Assembly (NCBI RefSeq): GCF_000325705.1
Contig: NC_019904.1
Span: forward strand, 1,868,001 to 1,932,000
Direction of reading: 5' to 3'
Length of the DNA: 64,000 bases
Source of the DNA: Echinicola vietnamensis DSM 17526
Lineage (GTDB): Bacteria; Bacteroidota; Bacteroidia; Cytophagales; Cyclobacteriaceae
Below are positions 54,601 to 61,667 of the stretch, piece after piece. Position 1 is the first letter of the stretch; every line of letters starts with the position of its first letter. Under the pieces are notes generated by a model. That model ran no database searches. It was given only the letters and a program-made list of their open reading frames with translations, and was not told where the DNA came from. Made by a program: the position numbers and the translations under genes.

Positions 54601-54878
54601 ACCCGATGGGCAACAGCCGTTTTTCAGATCGCTGGATCGAGGACGGTTCTTACCTCCGCCTAAAGACCCTTAGCGTGAATTATACGATTCCGATCAATGG
54701 GGACATTGTAAAAAACATCGATGTCTATGCCTCTGGACAAAACCTGCTGACCTTTACCAATTACCTTGGTTATGATCCGGAATTCAGCTACACCAGTAGT
54801 GTTTTTGGGCAAGGTGTAGATGTGGGGCTTACCCCACAGTTTACCAGTGTGTTGTTAGGCCTTAAAATAGGACTGTAA
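51690..54878 (+). CDS. SusC-family TonB-dependent receptor, divergent type
   Basis: 1062 residues. Signal peptide (FCTAMLALQMGFAGTVWAQ), carboxypeptidase-like domain (VTGRVISKSTGEPLEGLSIA; about 48-120), plug with TQPLVVVDGMIYDMDAYQGS and ISFIKDGGSIYGTKGANGVI. The usual GYGTQ motif before the plug is missing; GFVQLPYEEVDRR is in its place. The last residues are SVLLGLKIGL, not ending in an aromatic residue, unlike the other three SusC proteins here. The family is still clear. It partners the SusD 2 bases downstream. Confidence 0.93.
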   Translation: MKRKNIQKFCTAMLALQMGFAGTVWAQEVEEVKVQPNQQMDYLIEKVTGRVISKSTGEPLEGLSIAYQDLSATFTNSNGEFELMVPAYTTTIRVNFGDQLVKEIPLKGRDQLEIALTAMELAAAGSGFVQLPYEEVDRRHVAGAVSAVDYSAAAKLKANSPETFTQGAAAGVNMIRRAGTPGMGADMFIRGLGSLNASTQPLVVVDGMIYDMDAYQGSILNGYSSNPLSFLDVKYIDNISFIKDGGSIYGTKGANGVILITTSRAKDLTTKIDFYTYGGVNIQPKNLPVMEADEFKPYYAEMLASSGLTTNEVIGNRYLNERADTLGYYNYHNNTNWQDQVMRTSYDQNYYIKVSGGDNIARYALSLGHLKSSSIMDLEDMSRSNVRFNADFQITEKLTAGTNMSFSYAVNNLHEYGFGAESVSPLYLGLVKSPFLAPNIYSEEGIRSPNLSDVDSLGISNPRAMVENMSGQNRRYRFFGSYDAKYQFNEHFSLQTLFGLTIDKNRESFFIPDLGTDETEGPNAEIRNEIGGQVQRLFSTYSDSRFDYTNTFGFAHDLNVGLGFRYNSNKLQEDRGFAYNSGTDDLITLNSGVITLNDANAVAGDWIWMSYYADVNYSYLDKYFIDVDVAVDGSSRFGKQTADGIGLFGHRFGVFPSIKGAWLISSEDFMSGVNLDLLKLRLSYSQTGNDGIGNYKYMQTYSGSNMLALQGLVRNNLANEAIQWETNSKVNAGIDFASANSVFGLSVDVYQNTISNMLTLQPLEAFTGLDYYFANGGEMTNTGVDVGLSAKVLDREVKLTLAAQVGTYKNEVKDLPYSHRITPVAGGEVITTVGESASMFYGYQTEGVYSTSEEASTAGLSTYLPDGTLGAFGAGDVKFVDQNNDNVIDEKDRTIIGNPNPDFYGGFSLHAAYQRFTFDAAFSFSVGNDVYNYVRHELESMSGYENQLESVRNRWRTEGQKTNMPQLAYGDPMGNSRFSDRWIEDGSYLRLKTLSVNYTIPINGDIVKNIDVYASGQNLLTFTNYLGYDPEFSYTSSVFGQGVDVGLTPQFTSVLLGLKIGL

Positions 54879-54880
54879 TC

Positions 54881-56698
54881 ATGGAAAAGTTAACGAGAAT
54901 TTTAAATGCTTCAACGATGAAAATGATACATATTCCTGTCAAAAAATACCTCGGAATGGCCATGCTGAGCTTGGGGCTGTTTTCCTGCTCAGACATGCTG
55001 GAAGTAGAACCTTCGGCAGAATTGGACAAGGACCGTTATTACCAAAATGAATTTGATGCGGACGCTGCAGTCATCGGCGTATATGGCCAGCTGATGGGAT
55101 TGGCAGAGCAATATGTCGTGCTGAATGAAGTACGGGCGGATTTGATAGAAGCCACCATGATGGCCGATGCAGACCTGACGGATTTGAGCAATCACAGCGT
55201 CGTGGCATCTGATCATAATAAATATGCGGATCCCAAACCTTTCTATGAAATCATCCTTAATTGTAACGATGCACTGGAGGGATTGGGGAAAATGCGCGAT
55301 GAAAACCGGATCACGGAAGAGCAGTATGTCCAACGGTATTCGGATATCGGTGCCGTTCGCTCTTGGGTGTACCTTCAGCTGGGCATTCACTTTGGAGAGG
55401 TGCCGTATGTGACCCAGAGTCTGGAATCGATTGACCAGGTGAATAATCCTTCCATGTCTCCAAGGCTGAGTTTATCGGAGTTAGTGGACGAACTGGTGAA
55501 GTTCATGGAGACACTGCCTTATATGGATGCCTATCCAAATAATGTGGGACTGGTTGGAAATTATGACGGATACAATATGGCGCCTTTTTTCATCAGCAAA
55601 AAGCTGGTCATGGGGGATTTATACCTTTGGCAAGGAAACTATCAGCAAGCAGCCGCAAACTATCGTGATATCATGGAAACCGCGACTGCGGGAGGGCCAT
55701 CAAATAATGACTATTACGATCGATACAGGATGTCTTGGGGAGGTGGTTCTAAGTTTAATGTCAAGTACGGTAAAGATAATGATATCAATACCCTATTGGA
55801 CAATAACTCCGATGGATGGCGAAGTATCTTTGGAATGGCTTCTGGAGAGCGTTATGAGGTGACTGAGTGGGTTTGGGTCATGCATTATGACAGTGATTTT
55901 GCTCCAGAATATCCTTTTGTAAGGTTGTTTGCCAATTCTGGTGACGGAGAATATCAGCTCAAGCCTTCAAAGGAAGTCTTGGATCTTTGGCATGAGCAGA
56001 CTCAATGGAATAATTTTGAGTTTGATGCAAGAGGGGCGTTGTCCACAAACAACTGGGAAACGGATTATCCTGAAGTGGCAAAATATACCTTCCATTATAA
56101 TCCCATGACCTCTCCCTTGGTAAAGGATGGCAAATGGTTTTTGGAAAGGGCAGCATCTGTTCACTTGAAATATGCCGAGGCGGCCAATCGTGACAACAGT
56201 ATTGATGAACTGCCCAAGCTGGCCAGGGCATTGGTGAATGAAAGCCTGAATGCTGCGTATACCCCGGATGATTTTTCTGGGGACGATGTGACCGATGTTC
56301 AAAACACACTCTATTTGTCTTATCCTTACGATTTTGATGCCAGACAAGGAGATTTTCCCTTTTATCGAGGTACTTGGTACCGTCATCAAGGGATTCGTGG
56401 AAGAGCTTATTTGCCACCGGTAACGCTTCCAGAAGAAATCACTACTATTCAGGCGGAAAGGGACTGGACAGAGGAAATGATCATAGATGAAACGGCTCTG
56501 GAACTGGCCTTCGAAGGACACCGTTGGCCGCAGCTGTTGAGAATGGCGATGCGCGCAAACGATCCATCGATTTTGGCCGACAGGGTCTATGATAAAATGT
56601 CCAAGTCCAATGATCCAGAGACTGTATCCCGCGCAGCAGGTGTTAGGGCCAAGCTTATGGCAGGTGACTGGTTCTTGCCGTTTCACTGGGAGGAGTAA
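54881..56698 (+). CDS. SusD/RagB-family glycan-binding lipoprotein
   Basis: 605 residues from ATG 54881, 2 bases after the SusC stop. A second ATG at 54917 (MKMIHIPVKKYLGMAML) gives a more normal-length signal peptide. Lipobox SLGLFSCSDM. SusD patterns: DRYYQNEFDADAAVIGVYGQ, AVRSWVYLQLGIHFGEVPYV, SVHLKYAEAANRDNS and ETALELAFEGHRWPQLLRMA. It is the last gene of the operon; a REP-like double hairpin follows. Large insertions in the middle (about 260-400) make it longer than average. Confidence 0.93.
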   Translation: MEKLTRILNASTMKMIHIPVKKYLGMAMLSLGLFSCSDMLEVEPSAELDKDRYYQNEFDADAAVIGVYGQLMGLAEQYVVLNEVRADLIEATMMADADLTDLSNHSVVASDHNKYADPKPFYEIILNCNDALEGLGKMRDENRITEEQYVQRYSDIGAVRSWVYLQLGIHFGEVPYVTQSLESIDQVNNPSMSPRLSLSELVDELVKFMETLPYMDAYPNNVGLVGNYDGYNMAPFFISKKLVMGDLYLWQGNYQQAAANYRDIMETATAGGPSNNDYYDRYRMSWGGGSKFNVKYGKDNDINTLLDNNSDGWRSIFGMASGERYEVTEWVWVMHYDSDFAPEYPFVRLFANSGDGEYQLKPSKEVLDLWHEQTQWNNFEFDARGALSTNNWETDYPEVAKYTFHYNPMTSPLVKDGKWFLERAASVHLKYAEAANRDNSIDELPKLARALVNESLNAAYTPDDFSGDDVTDVQNTLYLSYPYDFDARQGDFPFYRGTWYRHQGIRGRAYLPPVTLPEEITTIQAERDWTEEMIIDETALELAFEGHRWPQLLRMAMRANDPSILADRVYDKMSKSNDPETVSRAAGVRAKLMAGDWFLPFHWEE

Positions 56699-56752
56699 AG
56701 GATAATGGCGCAAAAAAGGAAGGAGTGGTCTCATAATTTATCGCCATTGCGG

Positions 56753-56797
56753 TTCCGATGAATTTCGGAAGAAGCCTGCCTACGGTCAGGCAGGCTT
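56753..56797. repeat. double hairpin, REP-like, after the SusCD operon
   Basis: TTCCGA/TTCGGAA (56753-56770), then AAGCCTGCC/GGCAGGCTT (56772-56797; perfect 9-base stem). There is a short T run only (TTT), so a weak terminator at best. Confidence 0.65.
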
Positions 56798-56918
56798 TGC
56801 TCGGCTCGTGATGACCTAATTTTTAAATTATAAGACAGGTCTCTTTCTAAGTATTGCCCTTTAAGTGAAATACATAAAATTGTATACAAAACAACTATAA
56901 AGATTTTATGCAATCGTT

Positions 56919-56929
56919 TGTACTGTAAG
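56919..56929 (-). promoter_or_regulatory. shared pectin-gene motif, site F
   Basis: TGTACTGTAAG, reverse complement CTTACAGTACA, 44 bases before the start of the small membrane-protein gene. It is the sixth copy of the core TACAGTACA type and the shortest match. Confidence 0.45.
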
Positions 56930-56973
56930 TGGAAAGCATTATATTAAGCCAATATTAACAATCACCCAAAAAG

Positions 56974-57150
56974 ATGAAAAAGTACGTTAATCTTAAAGGA
57001 AAATCCGGCCTCAGCTGGAAAGAACGACTGTTGGTTTATTTGGCTACCATACTGCTTTGTATCTTGGCGGCAAACTTCCGCCCCGAAATACAGCACTTTA
57101 CAGGAAATCATCAAAATATGAATGTTGAAATTTCCACTATTGAAAAATAA
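56974..57150 (+). CDS. 58-residue single-pass membrane protein upstream of PL11
   Basis: A small gene that ends 3 bases before the PL11 start. It begins MKKYVNLKGKSGLSWKERL, has one hydrophobic segment (LLVYLATILLCILAANF, about residues 19-35) and a polar tail (HQNMNVEISTIEK). The basic N-terminal side suggests a cytoplasmic N-terminus. Codon use and position in the transcript argue for a real gene. No function is recognised. It could be a leader that couples translation of PL11, or a small inner-membrane partner. It resembles no family known to me. Possible, but not proved, that it is only a translated leader. Confidence 0.65.
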   Translation: MKKYVNLKGKSGLSWKERLLVYLATILLCILAANFRPEIQHFTGNHQNMNVEISTIEK

Positions 57151-57153
57151 ACC

Positions 57154-59037
57154 ATGTATACCAACTTATTTAAAAACGGCAAGGTGATGAACCTTGCCGT
57201 TCTACTTTCACTCTCTTGTATATCATTTTCAGCTCCTGCCCAGCACCAACGGCAGATGGAGGCCTTGGACAGAGGCCTAGTGGCGATGCCAACTCCAGAA
57301 GGGGGGAATTTCGTCAGCTGGAGGGTACTCGGTACCGAGCCCGAAGATATCAGTTTTAACCTGTATAGGATTTCGGCTTCTGGCGATGCTGAAAAGCTCA
57401 ATCCCACTCCATTGACCAAGGCCAGCAGCTTTTTGGATGAAGCCGCTGCTGGTGGGGATGTTTCCTATCAAGTGAAGGCCATCATTGATGGTAAAGAGCA
57501 AGAAGGAACCAAAGCAGTTGCCGTTTGGAACCAAGGGTACCTTTCCGTAGCCCTCCAAACCCCGGAAGGCTATATGCCCAACGACGCCTCCGTAGGGGAC
57601 CTCAATGGCGATGGGCAATATGAACTTGTGCTGCACCAAGCCGGCAAAACACACGACAATTCCCACAAGGGCTTGACAGATCCGCCCATTTTGCAGGCCT
57701 ATACCTTGGAAGGGGAGATGCTCTGGGAAATCAACTTGGGCAAAAACATCAGAGATGGAGCCCATTACACCCAGTTTATGGTCTATGACCTGGATGGTGA
57801 CGGCAAGGCTGAAGTGGCCTGTAAAACGGCCGATGGTACCACTGATGGACTTGGTACCGTCATCGGTGACCCACAAGCCGATTGGCGCAATGACGATGGC
57901 TATATCCTGGAAGGACCTGAGTTTCTGACCATTTTTGACGGCCAGACCGGTAAGGCTTTGGCGACGACGGATTATATTCCTCCCAGGCATCCTGGAAAAC
58001 TGCATCCCACTACTGAAGAACTCAAGTCCCTATGGGGCGATGGCTATGGCAACCGTATGGATCGTTTTTTGGCTGGTATTGCCTACCTGGACGGGGAGCG
58101 GCCCAGCCTGATCATGACCAGAGGCTATTATACACGAACCGTGCTGGCGGCTTGGAATTGGCGTGATGGGGAATTGTCCGAAGTGTGGACGTTTGACAGT
58201 GAAGATGGTGATCCTGTCCATAAGCCGTATGGAGGCCAGGGCTATCACAGCCTTTCTGTCGGAGATATTGATGAAGACGGCAAGGATGAGGTTGTATTTG
58301 GAGCCATGGCGATCGATGATGACGGTACCGGGATCTACACGACGGGCCTTGGGCACGGAGATGCCTTACATCTTTCGGACATTGATCCGGAGCGCCCAGG
58401 CATGGAGGTTTTTGGGATCCACGAACATGTAAAACATGAGCATGGTGCCAATCTAAGGGATGCGGCCACGGGCGAAATTATCTGGTCTTATCCTTCTCCT
58501 GATGTGGGCCGTGGTTTGGCCATTGACATCGATCCGCGGTACGAAGGCTATGAGTGCTGGGCTTCCGGAGAAGGGCTGCACGGCCTATGGAATGTGAAAG
58601 GAGAGATGATTTCCGAGCGTAAGCCCCGTTCCTGTAACATGGGCATTTGGTGGGATGGTGATTTGCTCAGGGAAATCCTTAACGGTGTGGACATTGACAA
58701 GTGGGACTTTGAAGCAGAGCGATCAGAAAGGATTTTTACCGGTGAAAATTATAACATGGCCAAAAACAACGGCACAAAATCCAACCCCGCCTTGTGTGCA
58801 GATATTTTTGGTGACTGGCGAGAAGAGCTGATCGGCAGAACGGCAGACGGCCGTGAATTAAGGATTTTTAGCACTACCATTCCTACGGAATACCGCTTGT
58901 ATACCTTGATGCACGATCCTGTTTATCGCCTTAGCATTGCATGGCAAAATGTGGGGTACAATCAGCCGGCACATACTGGATTTTACCTAGGAGCAGGCAT
59001 GACCAAGCCTCCAAAGCCGCAGATAAGTAGCAAGTGA
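57154..59037 (+). CDS. PL11 rhamnogalacturonan lyase
   Basis: 627 residues. Signal peptide (MNLAVLLSLSCISFSAPAQ, starting at residue 12; the first ATG is 3 bases after the small gene). The domain has an N-terminal beta part (about 30-125) and an eight-bladed propeller with calcium-type loops DLNGDGQYE, DLDGDGKAE and DIDEDGKDE, plus RHPGKLHPTTEELKSLWGDG, TRGYYTRTVLAAWNWRDG and CNMGIWWDGDLLREIL. These fit the YesW/YesX family, which cuts rhamnogalacturonan I by beta-elimination. The released ends are substrates for the GH105 hydrolases in this window. It is coupled to the small membrane protein gene. Endo or exo action cannot be decided from sequence. Confidence 0.93.
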   Translation: MYTNLFKNGKVMNLAVLLSLSCISFSAPAQHQRQMEALDRGLVAMPTPEGGNFVSWRVLGTEPEDISFNLYRISASGDAEKLNPTPLTKASSFLDEAAAGGDVSYQVKAIIDGKEQEGTKAVAVWNQGYLSVALQTPEGYMPNDASVGDLNGDGQYELVLHQAGKTHDNSHKGLTDPPILQAYTLEGEMLWEINLGKNIRDGAHYTQFMVYDLDGDGKAEVACKTADGTTDGLGTVIGDPQADWRNDDGYILEGPEFLTIFDGQTGKALATTDYIPPRHPGKLHPTTEELKSLWGDGYGNRMDRFLAGIAYLDGERPSLIMTRGYYTRTVLAAWNWRDGELSEVWTFDSEDGDPVHKPYGGQGYHSLSVGDIDEDGKDEVVFGAMAIDDDGTGIYTTGLGHGDALHLSDIDPERPGMEVFGIHEHVKHEHGANLRDAATGEIIWSYPSPDVGRGLAIDIDPRYEGYECWASGEGLHGLWNVKGEMISERKPRSCNMGIWWDGDLLREILNGVDIDKWDFEAERSERIFTGENYNMAKNNGTKSNPALCADIFGDWREELIGRTADGRELRIFSTTIPTEYRLYTLMHDPVYRLSIAWQNVGYNQPAHTGFYLGAGMTKPPKPQISSK

Positions 59038-59353
59038 CAAGTATCAAGTATTAAGTAGCAAGATGATAGATAAAAGAGTAAAGACAAAAGAGTAAAGATA
59101 AAAGAAGAAAGACAGATGTAATCTTTCAATCTTGCTTGGTGGTGCTGGGGCGGAGCCCCAGCACTGGCAAGTTTAGAGTCTCTGACTCAAGTGAACTATT
59201 TCTGGCCTGTCTACCGGAGAAATCCCCAGTCTTCCAATGTTAAAATCTTTCAATTCTAAAAAGCTTCAAATTCAAAACCGACCATGACAGACCAGAAGAG
59301 TTTCGTCAGTGTTTTTACTTACTTTGAAACCGTAATATTAAAAAATACACATC
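59038..59353. other. repeat-rich spacer after PL11
   Basis: No gene. It holds a purine-rich microrepeat (AGAGTAAAGA units, 59070-59110), CAATCTTTCAATCTT-type tracts, the dispersed hairpin repeat copy 2 (59142-59190), and more AATCTTTCAATT sequence (59240-59260). The arrangement repeats the order seen at 8630-8830. Confidence 0.75.
59142..59190. repeat. 49-base dispersed repeat, copy 2
   Basis: GTGCTGGGGCGGAGCCCCAG hairpin followed by CACTGGCAAG and GAGTCTCTGACTCAA. The stem CTGGGGC/GCCCCAG is intact. 43 of 49 bases match the copy at 8694-8742. Confidence 0.8.
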
Positions 59354-60652
59354 ATGAAGCATTCTTTTTGGTTAGTTGGATCGGCAGTTTTCTTGGCATG
59401 TGCCTGTAGCCCGGAAACAAAAGAGGAAAAACCGTTACAGTTTACCGTTACCAATCAAGCAGCGCTGGCATTGACAGATAAGCCAGTAACGCTCAAAAGG
59501 GGCGATTTCCCTGACTTGGAAGGACATTCCGGCAAACTGCCCTTGGTCATTTCAGCAGGAGATACCATTGCTACCCAATGGGACGATACGGACGGTGATG
59601 GGAAGTGGGATGAATTGTTTTTTGTGACTGACCTTGCGGCAAATGATACCAAAACCTATACAGTAGGCTGGGCTGAAGAAGCACCTGAATTTGCCCCACG
59701 CACCAGTGTTCGCTTTGGTAAGCGTGAAGGGGCGGACATTCCTCTTCATCCGGCAATGGGTGATACACTGCCTGCTGACGGACTGCCCAAAAGCGTGGGC
59801 TATCAGCCTTACCAAACGGATGGCCCCACTTGGGAAAACGATAAGGTAGGTTTTCGCCACTATTTTGACGGTCGGAATGCCAAGGACCTGTTTGGCAAAA
59901 AGACATCGGCCATGAGTCCTGAAGATGTAGGCATCAGCAGTGAAGGAGCGGTCGAAGATAATTATCACGTCATGCACGATTGGGGCCGCGATATATTGGC
60001 TGTGGGCAATTCCGTAGGCCTTGGTGGCGTAGCCCTGATGATTGATGGTGAGCCTGCCAGATTGGGGGTTACGGTAAACGATGCCGTCAATAATGTGGAG
60101 GAGAGTGTATTTCAAATAGTAAAGGAAGGCCCTGTACGCTCTGTGATTCAGTACAATTATAACAATTGGCAGACGCATGAACGCAGCTATGATGTCCAAG
60201 AAGTCAGCACCATCTGGCCGGGCATGTATGCTTATAAAAATGCCGTTTCCGTAGAAGGCCTTCAGGGTGACGAGACCTTGTTGGTGGGACTGGTCAATAT
60301 CAATAATGACCGTGAAATCAGTGAGATAGAAGTCAATGACGAATGGGTCGTATTGCTGACCCATGATCAGCAAAGCTATGAAAAGGAATGGTGGCTCGGC
60401 ATGGCCTTGATCCTGCCAAAAGCAGTATATGAAGGCTATACGGAAGCTCCAGAGGAGGGGCCACTTTCCAAAACCTATTTGGCAAAATTGGCCGTAGAAA
60501 ATGGCCAACCGGTCGAGTATTTTGCCGCAGCAGGATGGGAGCTTTCTGATGAGCAATTTACCGATAGGGAATATTTTACCGGTTACATTACCAACCTCGT
60601 ACAGCAGCTGAGCGCTAAGGTTGCGGTGAACTGGGAAGCAAACGGAGAATGA
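59354..60652 (+). CDS. DUF4861-type lipoprotein
   Basis: 432 residues with lipobox (AVFLACACSPE). The protein is beta-rich throughout: FTVTNQAALALTDKPV at the start, DTDGDGKWDELFFVTDLAAN near 75-95, GFRHYFDGRNAKDLFGKK near 170, MHDWGRDILAVGNSVGLGG near 205 and KEWWLGMALILPK near 350. It resembles the DUF4861 family found in Bacteroidota pectin loci (from memory); its role is not established in my knowledge, but such proteins are often grouped with rhamnogalacturonan-degrading enzymes. It is followed by the DUF6250-like lipoprotein after 61 bases. Confidence 0.72.
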   Translation: MKHSFWLVGSAVFLACACSPETKEEKPLQFTVTNQAALALTDKPVTLKRGDFPDLEGHSGKLPLVISAGDTIATQWDDTDGDGKWDELFFVTDLAANDTKTYTVGWAEEAPEFAPRTSVRFGKREGADIPLHPAMGDTLPADGLPKSVGYQPYQTDGPTWENDKVGFRHYFDGRNAKDLFGKKTSAMSPEDVGISSEGAVEDNYHVMHDWGRDILAVGNSVGLGGVALMIDGEPARLGVTVNDAVNNVEESVFQIVKEGPVRSVIQYNYNNWQTHERSYDVQEVSTIWPGMYAYKNAVSVEGLQGDETLLVGLVNINNDREISEIEVNDEWVVLLTHDQQSYEKEWWLGMALILPKAVYEGYTEAPEEGPLSKTYLAKLAVENGQPVEYFAAAGWELSDEQFTDREYFTGYITNLVQQLSAKVAVNWEANGE

Positions 60653-60713
60653 GAAAGTAAGCATTATTGAAGATGGGGGGCATTGTTCAGCCTCCCCTCA
60701 AAAATATCATATA

Positions 60714-61430
60714 ATGGAGCGATTATTTTTAATATTCATCACAGGAGCATTTTTGGCTTCCTGTGGAAGTTCCGAAAGTAACAAAACAACGGCTTCGGAA
60801 GTGGCAGCGTCGAATAAAGTGTTGGCTGCAGAAGACTTCTCCACGCCATTGGACAGCGCGCGCTGGAAAGTAGAAATGGATGACTTGCCCAATTCGTCTG
60901 TCAGCGTAAAAGATGGAAAACTGGTGCTGGACACCAAAGGAGGGGTGACGGTTTGGCTGAACCAAAAGCTGAAAGGGAATATTGAAATCACCTACAAAAG
61001 ACAGGTCGTCGTGGCTGATGGTCCCAATGATCGCTTATCCGATCTCAACCAGTTTTGGATGGCCACAGATCCCCGCCAGGAGAACTTGTTTACACGGACT
61101 GGCAAATTTGAGGAGTATGATTCCCTGAGCATGTATTATGTAGGATTTGGAGGCAATTATAATGGAACCACCCGCTTTCGAGAATACCAAGGGAATGGTG
61201 TAAAGACCTTGCTTTTTGACCTTGACGATGAGGCACATTTGCTCAAGCCCAACCATTGGTATACCATTAACATCAAAGTAGAAGACGGAGTGGTCAGCTA
61301 CTGGGTGGATGGCGAAAAATTCTTTGAATATACCGATGAGACCCCACTTGAAGAAGGTTACTTTGGTTTCAGGTCCACTTGGTCAAGACACGAAATTGAT
61401 GAGTTGAGGGTGATTAGTCTTGAGATATGA
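60714..61430 (+). CDS. DUF6250/DUF1961-like lipoprotein, jelly-roll fold
   Basis: 238 residues with lipobox (GAFLASCGSSE). The remainder is a concanavalin-like beta-sandwich: LVLDTKGGVTVWLNQKLKG, LNQFWMATDPRQENL, MYYVGFGGNYNGTTRFREY and a C-terminal GYFGFRSTWSRHEIDELRV. This resembles the DUF6250/YesU (DUF1961) group, which occurs beside rhamnogalacturonan enzymes. The family name is from memory. No catalytic residues were assigned. It probably binds or acts on pectin fragments at the cell surface. Confidence 0.68.
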   Translation: MERLFLIFITGAFLASCGSSESNKTTASEVAASNKVLAAEDFSTPLDSARWKVEMDDLPNSSVSVKDGKLVLDTKGGVTVWLNQKLKGNIEITYKRQVVVADGPNDRLSDLNQFWMATDPRQENLFTRTGKFEEYDSLSMYYVGFGGNYNGTTRFREYQGNGVKTLLFDLDDEAHLLKPNHWYTINIKVEDGVVSYWVDGEKFFEYTDETPLEEGYFGFRSTWSRHEIDELRVISLEI

Positions 61431-61528
61431 GCCTTGAGATAAATGGCGATGAAGTATCAAAAAAAAAGGTAGGACTTGAGCGTGTTGTTTCGCTGTCTGT
61501 GACGCGGGATGCTTAATGTTGAGCTGGC

Positions 61529-61597
61529 TTCGGCTCCGCTCAGCCACCAAGTTCGGCTCCGCTCAGCCATCAGGTTCGGCTCCGCTCAGCCACCAAC
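61529..61597 (+). repeat. three tandem 23-base repeats
   Basis: Units 61529-61551, 61552-61574 and 61575-61597, each starting TTCGGCTCCGCTCAGCCA and ending CCAAG, TCAGG and CCAAC in turn. Each unit contains a GGCT/AGCC hairpin. They lie in the 238-base gap between DUF6250-like and PL26-like genes. They are too short and too directly adjacent for a CRISPR array (no spacers). Confidence 0.85.
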
Positions 61598-61667
61598 TTC
61601 GAACATCCGACATTAAACAATTTTCCAATCTTTCAATAATTACCATAAAACCAAATAACCCAACGCA

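Noticed and set aside
59552..60664. 370-codon open frame on the minus strand opposite the DUF4861-type gene
   Set aside because: Fully antisense to a recognised lipoprotein gene; no motif, odd composition.
61529..61597. CRISPR array
   Set aside because: The three 23-base units are directly adjacent with no spacers, and no cas gene is present.
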